A DNA stretch of 5,081 bases, taken from NCBI GenBank assembly GCA_014238345.1, contig JABABF010000217.1, positions 1-5,081 on the forward strand, in the 5' to 3' direction. Source of the DNA: Gammaproteobacteria bacterium (lineage in GTDB: Bacteria; Pseudomonadota; Gammaproteobacteria; JABABF01). The position numbers and the translations under genes are program-made. Of the stretch, positions 1 through 5,081 are shown piece after piece. The notes under the pieces were generated by a model that saw only the letters and a list, made by a program, of their open reading frames with translations, searched no databases and had not been told where the DNA came from. Positions within the stretch are counted from its first letter, which is position 1, and each line of letters opens with the position of its first letter.

Positions 1-681
1 GCCAACGCCATTTTGTTTGATGCGGTGGCTTTGACCGCATTGATTGGGCGGGTGGCAGTTGACGGAGAACAGGGCGACCCTTTGCCGGTTAAAGTGCTCG
101 TTGGGCAGGATAATCTTGCCGCTAATGGGCATCATATTCCGGCCTTGAGAGGCGCATTATTTTCGGGGGTGGCGCATGGTGATTGGACATTAGGCTGTGT
201 GTCGGTACGGCTCGACAACATCAGTTTTTTGTTCGGAGATGGCACGATACGCCATGTCAGCGAGGAGGGTTTGGCATGGTTGTCCGACCCACTTGGTATG
301 CCCTGCCTACCAGGACAGCGAATTACCACTGCTGCACGCGGCGCAGCTCGTGAATTACTGCTTGGGGTGGCCGATGGCTACGCTAGCGCTGTCGCCCGAG
401 GCGAGACTGCGGACATCGTCTCCACTAACGGCTCTGTGCTGAGCGCGCTGTCTGGCGACGCACAGCGCTATGCAGTGGCTGGGGCTCTGCAAGGGGCTCT
501 GAGTCGGTTGCGTCAATTTGTTGATCAGCGCTATAGCGGCGGGTTGGATGCCATCTATGTGCCGCCGGGCACCGAGGTGGCCGTACATCTTAGCAGTCGT
601 GTTGATTTGGATTATGAGCCGGTGGGTCGGCGGCTGGAATATAGTCGCTCGCTGGGCAATGGCGCGTCGGCATTGGATTGA
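1..681 (+). CDS. Integrating conjugative element protein, PFL_4705 family (VirB10/TraB-like), C-terminal part
   Basis: The frame is open from base 1 with no convincing start. A TTG at 13 is only an internal Leu codon, so this is the 3' part of a larger gene (226 residues visible; the family is about twice that, from memory). It resembles TIGR03752 proteins of MPF_G conjugation systems, which play the VirB10/TraB role of scaffold linking inner and outer membranes. Visible family-like blocks are ALIGRV near residues 15-20, VGQDNLAANG at 34-43, GDWTLGC ending at Cys66, the SDPLGMPCLPGQRIT block with Cys102, and YVPPGTEVAVHL at about 186-197. The last block resembles the C-terminal strand of VirB10/TrbI domains. 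Cys66 and Cys102 could form a periplasmic disulfide (inference). The missing N-terminus should carry the membrane anchor and probably a coiled coil. The 3' end overlaps the lipoprotein gene by 23 bases. The family call is strong; the structural role is inferred from homologous systems. Confidence 0.9.
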   Translation, partial: ANAILFDAVALTALIGRVAVDGEQGDPLPVKVLVGQDNLAANGHHIPALRGALFSGVAHGDWTLGCVSVRLDNISFLFGDGTIRHVSEEGLAWLSDPLGMPCLPGQRITTAARGAARELLLGVADGYASAVARGETADIVSTNGSVLSALSGDAQRYAVAGALQGALSRLRQFVDQRYSGGLDAIYVPPGTEVAVHLSSRVDLDYEPVGRRLEYSRSLGNGASALD

Positions 682-1000
682 GGTGGCGGTGATCGCCACT
701 GTCAGCCTCACTGTGGGCTGCGCTACCGGTCTGCCTGCGGTGGCCGACGACCAGCTGTCAATGCGCGACATTCTCAAGCGCCACACCCCGACCAGCCATT
801 CACCTCTCCCAGCGCCTCAACGCTCGGCTCGGCGTGAATCCATCCCCTTCCCGCTACTGGATAATCCCATATTGCTACTGTGGTTACATCCTCATTTCAG
901 CGGTGGTGCAGAGCCCTTGCCGGTGCCCGGCTATATCACAGCGTTACCGCTGTATGCGCGCGACCACTTCGCCTTGCCAGGGGAGTCGGATTCGCCATGA
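659..1000 (+). CDS. Conjugative transfer region lipoprotein, TIGR03751 family
   Basis: This encodes a 113-residue protein beginning with a signal peptide that fits lipoprotein export: basic MARRHW, a short hydrophobic stretch, then LTVGC with the candidate lipidated Cys at residue 21. Ala follows the Cys, so there is no inner-membrane-retention Asp, and an outer-membrane location is likely. The C-terminal half has the family-like pattern of a DNPILLLW strand, then HPHFSGG, then PVPGYITALPLY, ending ARDHFALPGE. The small lipoprotein between the PFL_4705 gene and the ATPase gene is a fixed part of this ICE gene order, and its position here matches. It probably supports the outer-membrane part of the secretion channel, though its exact role is unknown. 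I chose ATG 659 because it gives a complete signal peptide. The same frame is open further upstream, but starts there would bury the signal sequence. No clear Shine-Dalgarno precedes it, and the 23-base overlap suggests coupled translation. Glu8 within the signal region is unusual. Confidence 0.87.
   Translation: MARRHWIEVAVIATVSLTVGCATGLPAVADDQLSMRDILKRHTPTSHSPLPAPQRSARRESIPFPLLDNPILLLWLHPHFSGGAEPLPVPGYITALPLYARDHFALPGESDSP
979..985 (+). promoter_or_regulatory. Ribosome binding site for the conjugation ATPase gene
   Basis: The purine run AGGGGAG lies 11 bases before the ATG at 997, inside the end of the lipoprotein gene. It is the clearest Shine-Dalgarno-like sequence at any gene junction in the window. 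It supports ATG 997 over the in-frame upstream codons that would extend the protein back to about 880. Confidence 0.6.
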
Positions 1001-3648
1001 GCGGGGGGTGGGCGCAAGGGTTACGCGATTTTCTGTTGCGAGGTGCCCCGTTTGCTCAGCGTTCAGCCGTATTGGGTGATCTGCGCGGCGGCTATCGGCG
1101 GCACCCCTCATTCAGTCAACTACTGCCGTGGCTGGAGCTGCTAGAGGACGATAGCGTGTTGTTGGACGATGGTCACAGCGTCGCCGCCGTCTTGGAGTTG
1201 TCACCAGTTGCTGTAGAGGGTCAGGCCACAAGTTTTTTGCAGGAGGTTTGCGATGGTTTGACACGGGTGTTGGCCGAGGCTTTTCCTGAACACCACAATG
1301 CCCCGTGGGTGTTGCAACTCTACGCCTGTCAAGAAAAGAATGGCGTTGAGCGGCGTTGGCAACAGTTGTCTGCGTGCCACCAGCAGAGTGCAGAAGGCAG
1401 CTACCGTGAGTATTTCTTGGAGCTGTTTAGCGAGCACTTGGCAGACTTGCAGCGGCCAGCGGGTTTGTTCTCCGATCCGTTGACGGGGCAGGGCTGGCGT
1501 AGCTGTTGTCCACAGGTGTTGGCCTGTGTCTACCGCCGTCATACGCGTCGCGCTGCACCGGCAGCTATTCCAGAGCGCTGTCGGGAACTTGCCGAGCAAT
1601 TGGAGCGCCTCGGCACCCAGCTGCAATCGATCGGCATTGTGTGGCGACGTTTGGGCGCTGAGGAGATTCGCCATTGGTTGCACAGCTGGCTTAGCCCTCA
1701 CTCCGCAGCGGAGCCTTTGGCACCGCTCGGTGAAAGTCATCCTGCTGACTATAGTTTGGCGGATGAAGTGTGTAGCCGTGATATACGTTCCGATGCGGCA
1801 CTGAAGAGCTGGTATTTCAATGAAGTGGCGCACAGCGTACTCAGTTTGCAACGCCTGCGTGCCTGTCCAGTACCTGGCCAGCTATCTGCCGAGCATATGG
1901 CGGGCGAGCGTGTGCAATGTTTATTGGAGCAGCTGCCTGTGGGTTCAGTACTGGCGTTCACACTGACTTTTTCTCCCCAAGAATCAGTGCGGGAGCATTT
2001 GGATCGCTTAGAGCAGGTCGCCGTGGGTGGTGGAGCTGAGGCGGCCGTTGGCCGAGAGGCCGCCCAGAGCGCACGGCGGCTACTGTTGCGCGGAGAAAAA
2101 GTGTATCCCTTTGCGTTGGCAGTTTTTCTGAGTGCCACCGATTCGGCGTCGCTAGCTCGCAGGCAGAGGCGCGTCGACGCACTGTTTTTAGCTAATCGTT
2201 TGCAATTGTTGCGCCATGATTTGGATCTAGTGGCTTTGGATGCTTATCTGCGTCACCTGCCGATGGCTCATCGGCATGCCTTGGATACGGCACACGCTCA
2301 GGGACGTTTGATCTATGCCCGCGATGCCGCTGCCCTATTACCTCTATATGGACGCTCTATCGGTAGTGGTCGTCCGGGGTTGTTGTTTTTTAACCGTGGT
2401 GGCAACTTATTTAGCTGTGACCCGCTCAGCTTGTCAGATCGCGCCAAGAATGCCCACATGTTGATCATCGGTCCCACGGGAGCTGGTAAATCTGCCACCC
2501 TGATCTATTTGCAGATGGTGTTGATGGCATTTCATCGTCCACGCATCATCGCCGTCGAGGCGGGGGATTCCTTTGCCTTACTGAAACGTTTCTTCTCTGC
2601 GCAGGGTATTAGTACGCATGAGGTGACATTGCGCCCAAACTGCGGCACATCCTTACCACCGTTTATCGGTGCTGAGGCGCTGGGCAGTGCGGGGGCATCA
2701 GCAGGGGGGCGTGATCTGCTGGGAGAGATGACCCTGATTGCCCGCTTGATGGTCACCGGTGGGCAGAAGCGGGAAGAGCAAACTTTTTCGCGCGCCGATG
2801 AGGCTACGTTGCAACAGGCGTTACTACAGGCAGCGGCTGTGGCGGCCAACGCGGGCACTGGGGTATCCGTGTCTGGGTTGTGCGAGAGTTTGCGATCGTT
2901 GGCGGTTGGGCGAAGTGGTGTGCGCGGTGCCAGATTATGTGAAATGGCGGATGCGCTCAGTCTGTTCACCACCGGTTTCGCGGGTGAGTTGTTTGATCGC
3001 CCCGGCACGGGTTGGCCGCAGGTGGATTATCTGCGTTTTGAGATGGGAACTTTGGCGGGAGAGGGACACCAAGAGCAGTTGTCCGTGGCCTATTTAGGCT
3101 TGCTCAATGCGGTGTTATCGCTCGCAGAGAGCGCTGGACGCGATGGTCGTCCCACGATATTGCTAACCGACGAAGCGCACATATTGACCACCAATCCCTT
3201 AATATCCTCTTACATCGTTAAAGTGTCCAAATTGCTCGGTCGACGGCTCGGTTTGTGGCTGTGGTTGGCAACGCAGAATTTGCGCGACTTCCCAGGCGAT
3301 GCAGAAAAAATGTTGTCGATGTTCGAGTGGTGGCTGTGCCTGCAGCTGGGGCAAGGCGAATTGCGCGAGCTAGAGCGTTTCCGGCAGCTTTCTGCGGCAG
3401 AGCGCAACTTGCTACTAAGCGTGCGCAAATCTCCGGGTAACTACACCGAGGGGGTCATCCTCTCCGATACAGTGCAGGCGCGTTTTCGCAATGTGCCTCC
3501 AGCCATGTGTTTGGCCTTGGCTCAGACCGAAAAAGAGGAGAAGAGCTACCGCCAGCAAGTGATGGATACGCTGGGTTGCGATGAGCTAGACGCTGTGGCA
3601 CACATCGCCGAGCAGATTATCCGCTCACGCCGCAACGGTCAGTCGTGA
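997..3648 (+). CDS. traC: Conjugative transfer ATPase, PFL_4706 family (VirB4/TraC type)
   Basis: This 883-residue protein is full length for TIGR03744. It is the VirB4-class ATPase that sits at the cytoplasmic face of the inner membrane and powers pilus and channel assembly. The N-terminal region carries family-like GGYRRHPSFSQLLPW (from about residue 31) and GHSVAAVLEL (59-68). A central PLYGRSIGSGRPG...FNRGG block spans 449-469 just before the ATPase core. Walker A is GPTGAGKS at 492-499. Walker B is TILLTDEAH, with Asp725 and Glu726 as the expected metal-binding and catalytic acids. A downstream ATQN with Gln760 matches the conserved Gln motif of VirB4/TraC enzymes, followed by the family-typical NLRDFPGDA and C-terminal LSVRKSPGNYTEG. 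No signal peptide or clear transmembrane helix is seen. All catalytic motifs are intact, so the enzyme looks functional. The start is ATG 997, which overlaps the lipoprotein stop as ATGA and has an upstream purine run. The stop at 3646-3648 overlaps the next gene's start. Confidence 0.95.
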   Translation: MSGGWAQGLRDFLLRGAPFAQRSAVLGDLRGGYRRHPSFSQLLPWLELLEDDSVLLDDGHSVAAVLELSPVAVEGQATSFLQEVCDGLTRVLAEAFPEHHNAPWVLQLYACQEKNGVERRWQQLSACHQQSAEGSYREYFLELFSEHLADLQRPAGLFSDPLTGQGWRSCCPQVLACVYRRHTRRAAPAAIPERCRELAEQLERLGTQLQSIGIVWRRLGAEEIRHWLHSWLSPHSAAEPLAPLGESHPADYSLADEVCSRDIRSDAALKSWYFNEVAHSVLSLQRLRACPVPGQLSAEHMAGERVQCLLEQLPVGSVLAFTLTFSPQESVREHLDRLEQVAVGGGAEAAVGREAAQSARRLLLRGEKVYPFALAVFLSATDSASLARRQRRVDALFLANRLQLLRHDLDLVALDAYLRHLPMAHRHALDTAHAQGRLIYARDAAALLPLYGRSIGSGRPGLLFFNRGGNLFSCDPLSLSDRAKNAHMLIIGPTGAGKSATLIYLQMVLMAFHRPRIIAVEAGDSFALLKRFFSAQGISTHEVTLRPNCGTSLPPFIGAEALGSAGASAGGRDLLGEMTLIARLMVTGGQKREEQTFSRADEATLQQALLQAAAVAANAGTGVSVSGLCESLRSLAVGRSGVRGARLCEMADALSLFTTGFAGELFDRPGTGWPQVDYLRFEMGTLAGEGHQEQLSVAYLGLLNAVLSLAESAGRDGRPTILLTDEAHILTTNPLISSYIVKVSKLLGRRLGLWLWLATQNLRDFPGDAEKMLSMFEWWLCLQLGQGELRELERFRQLSAAERNLLLSVRKSPGNYTEGVILSDTVQARFRNVPPAMCLALAQTEKEEKSYRQQVMDTLGCDELDAVAHIAEQIIRSRRNGQS

Positions 3649-3650
3649 TG
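3645..3650 (+). other. Stop/start overlap coupling ATPase and PFL_4710 genes
   Basis: The six bases GTGATG contain the ATPase stop (TGA) flanked by two in-frame candidate starts for the next gene, GTG and ATG. This arrangement is typical of termination-reinitiation coupling. Without a strong ribosome site upstream, the second gene probably depends on ribosomes arriving from the ATPase gene. Confidence 0.6.
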
Positions 3651-4544
3651 AGGGCAGTGGCGCTACTGTGTTCACTGGCGATCTGCATCCCCGCCGCTGT
3701 TAGCGCCGAACCTTCAGTGGGCGACTTGCTGGCATCGGCGGGCGATGAGAGCTGCCTGAAAGTGCGTCTTCGTGGCCTGTGCCTGTGGTTGCACTGTAGT
3801 GTGTTTTCCTGTGAGTTGCGCTCTTCTCTACAGTGGTCGCACTACCGTCCAGATCTCGTTGTCACGGCGCATAACGGGCGTTCCCCTTGGGCTTATACCG
3901 AGCAGTTGGCGCGCATTTCCCCCGGCGGGGGCGGCGGCCGTCGTACTCGCTTGGGGCAGGCGCAGAGCACACTGAGCTTCAAGCGAGTCGAAGTGGTCGG
4001 TAGCCCGGTGGCAGCGCTCGGCCTGCCCGGGCTGTGTCCATCAATAGCTCAGCCGTGGCAACCTTATTATCTGAGCTCGGCTGACTGGCTCGGTTGGCAC
4101 CTCGCCATCCCAGAGCAATGGCACCCAGATGCCTTGTTGCCAGGGCGGCGCCGTATTGCAGAGGGCGATGAAGATTGGGGGTCGGTCTATCCTCGGCATG
4201 GTTTTGCATTACAAACCGATGACCGCAAAATGGCGGCTGTGGCTGCACAGCGCGCCGCAGATATTGTGACACGCCGCGCCCAATCTAGGGTCTATCGCTA
4301 TGCTGGCGGCAGCTGTGGCGATGGCTGTGAAGGGCCTGGGGCACTGTGGGAAAACGATGCGGCCAGTGGTTTGTGGCAGCCATTGTTGCCAACGGGTGGG
4401 GAGTGCCGCACCTTTGGTGGCAAGCCCTCCGGTGAGGTGGCTACAGACGGTGGCTATATCTGGCATCTGTGGCGACCGTACCGTTGCTGTCGCCCGCGAG
4501 GGCAACACCTGATTACAGTGCTTGATCTCGGTGCTGTACAGTGA
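3648..4544 (+). CDS. Integrating conjugative element protein, PFL_4710 family (TraU-like, periplasmic)
   Basis: This encodes 298 residues with a Sec signal peptide and probable cleavage after AVSA (residue 20). It resembles TIGR03756, a TraU-related family needed for conjugation in F-like and MPF_G systems and expected in the periplasm. Family-like features are the cysteine block C36-X8-C45-X4-C50-X4-C55, then WHLAIPEQWHPDALLPGRR (150-168), VYPRHGF with QTDD (180-192), AAQRAADIVTRR (about 200-211) and a C-terminal WRPYRCCRPRG with Cys280-Cys281. The mature protein has ten cysteines, an even number that fits extensive disulfide bonding. A glycine run near residue 91 looks like a flexible loop. 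Two starts are possible: GTG 3645, overlapping the ATPase stop as GTGA, or ATG 3648, forming TGATG. I prefer the ATG, and the choice changes only one residue. No strong ribosome site is visible, so translation is probably coupled to the ATPase gene. Confidence 0.92.
   Translation: MRAVALLCSLAICIPAAVSAEPSVGDLLASAGDESCLKVRLRGLCLWLHCSVFSCELRSSLQWSHYRPDLVVTAHNGRSPWAYTEQLARISPGGGGGRRTRLGQAQSTLSFKRVEVVGSPVAALGLPGLCPSIAQPWQPYYLSSADWLGWHLAIPEQWHPDALLPGRRRIAEGDEDWGSVYPRHGFALQTDDRKMAAVAAQRAADIVTRRAQSRVYRYAGGSCGDGCEGPGALWENDAASGLWQPLLPTGGECRTFGGKPSGEVATDGGYIWHLWRPYRCCRPRGQHLITVLDLGAVQ
4541..4544 (+). other. GTGA stop/start overlap between PFL_4710 and PFL_4711 genes
   Basis: The GTG start of the PFL_4711-family gene shares its last two bases with the TGA stop of the PFL_4710-family gene. 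The upstream stop at 4523-4525 makes this GTG the first possible start in frame, and it yields a complete signal peptide, which supports the call. Confidence 0.65.
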
Positions 4545-5081
4545 ATTACCCGGTGCGGCGTGCGGTGTGGTGGTGTTGCCTGTTATGCACTGCTGTTGGG
4601 GTTGAGACCTCCGCTGCTGAGCCCGTGCCGACTGGCGACGGTAGTTGGTATTACCGCATCGGTGGTGGCAATGCATTTTTCAGTCTCGGTGCCCGCGTAA
4701 AGCCCGATCGTCTCGGTACGCCCGCCAATGGCTGGCTCAATGCTCGCTGTGATTTTGACCCGCGGCCTTCGATCAGTAATTACCTGAACGATTTTCAGCG
4801 CAACATCTACGGTTTAAACCGTACTTTGGTCGATCAGGCGGGGGCGGTTTTGCGCACCAGTGCCCTGTCTGTTCTCCAGCGTGCCAATCCAGGACTCTAT
4901 GATTTGCTGAGCCAAGGATTGAGCGCGGCTCGAGTGGAGTTTGAGTCATCGGTGCGCACTTGTCGTCAACAGCAGGGCGGGGTGGGAGGCGGCAGTTTGC
5001 TGGATGGTTGGCGGCGGCTAGGGCGCCGCTCCAGCTGGACTGATGCGGCACAGCGCGGTGTGGATGCTGGTGGTGCTGCCC
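4541..5081 (+). CDS. Integrating conjugative element protein, PFL_4711 family, N-terminal part
   Basis: The frame opens with GTG at 4541, overlapping the previous stop as GTGA, and stays open to the right edge (180 full codons). An in-frame TGA at 4523-4525 rules out a longer start. Residues 1-26 form a Sec signal peptide: MNYPVRRAVWW, a Cys/Leu-rich core, then TSAA before Glu27. The mature start has SWYYRIGGGNAFF (35-47), then NGWLNARCDFDP with Cys70, NPGLYDLL (116-123), and a segment ending FESSVRTCR with Cys141. This order, from the Y-I-GGG motif through C-x-FD and ANPGLYDLL to a late TCR, is what I recall for TIGR03755. That family is exported, follows PFL_4710 in these elements, and has no precise known function; a periplasmic or outer-membrane role in mating-pair formation is inferred. 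More than half of the protein is probably missing. No good Shine-Dalgarno is visible, so coupling to the upstream gene is likely. Confidence 0.87.
   Translation, partial: MNYPVRRAVWWCCLLCTAVGVETSAAEPVPTGDGSWYYRIGGGNAFFSLGARVKPDRLGTPANGWLNARCDFDPRPSISNYLNDFQRNIYGLNRTLVDQAGAVLRTSALSVLQRANPGLYDLLSQGLSAARVEFESSVRTCRQQQGGVGGGSLLDGWRRLGRRSSWTDAAQRGVDAGGAA

Noticed and set aside
518..658. Upstream extension of the lipoprotein frame
   Set aside because: This would place about 47 unrelated residues, read out of frame from the PFL_4705 gene, before the signal peptide and so destroy its N-terminal position.
880..996. N-terminal extension of the ATPase back to about 880
   Set aside because: It lies wholly within the lipoprotein coding region, its residues do not resemble the family, and ATG 997 has both a purine-rich ribosome site and the typical ATGA overlap.
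1201..1851. Long antisense open frame (216 codons) opposite the ATPase gene
   Set aside because: It lies entirely opposite a gene with intact family motifs, its translation has no recognisable domain, and such shadows are common in GC-rich DNA.
3916..3945. G/C-rich run that might form a hairpin or quadruplex
   Set aside because: It encodes the glycine-rich loop of the PFL_4710-family protein in frame, has no following T-run, and lies mid-gene, so there is no support for a terminator or regulatory site.
4209..4676. Antisense open frame across the PFL_4710/PFL_4711 junction
   Set aside because: It covers two well-supported sense genes, and its low-complexity Gln/Arg/Thr-rich translation looks like a frame shadow.

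Overview
The window is a stretch of the type IV secretion (mating-pair formation) gene block of an integrative and conjugative element of the Pseudomonas/Haemophilus genomic-island type (MPF_G class; the 'PFL_47xx' or tfc gene set). All genes lie on the + strand. The base composition looks moderately GC-rich (not counted) and leucine codons are rich in TTG and CTG. The family set is typical of Proteobacteria, and a gammaproteobacterial host is most likely, but no species can be named. These judgements rest on recalled family sequence patterns, not on a search.

Layout, left to right: (1) the C-terminal part of a PFL_4705-family (TIGR03752) protein, the VirB10/TraB-like envelope-spanning scaffold, cut by the left edge and ending at 681; (2) a small lipoprotein of the TIGR03751 family, 659-1000; (3) the complete VirB4/TraC-type conjugation ATPase of the PFL_4706 family (TIGR03744), 997-3648; (4) a secreted, cysteine-rich TraU-like protein of the PFL_4710 family (TIGR03756), 3648-4544; (5) the N-terminal part of a secreted PFL_4711-family protein (TIGR03755), beginning with GTG at 4541 and cut by the right edge.

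Each gene overlaps the next by 1 to 23 bases, so there is no intergenic DNA and no room for an internal promoter or terminator. The set reads as one translationally coupled operon whose promoter lies upstream of the window. Together the proteins would provide the transenvelope scaffold, an associated lipoprotein, the energising ATPase, and exported periplasmic factors for assembling the pilus or mating channel.

I see no tRNA, rRNA, CRISPR, insertion sequence, attachment site or cargo gene. The main departure from the family layout I remember is that the ATPase gene runs straight into the PFL_4710 gene, with none of the small genes (including PFL_4709) that often sit between them. I found no evidence of an undescribed system here.
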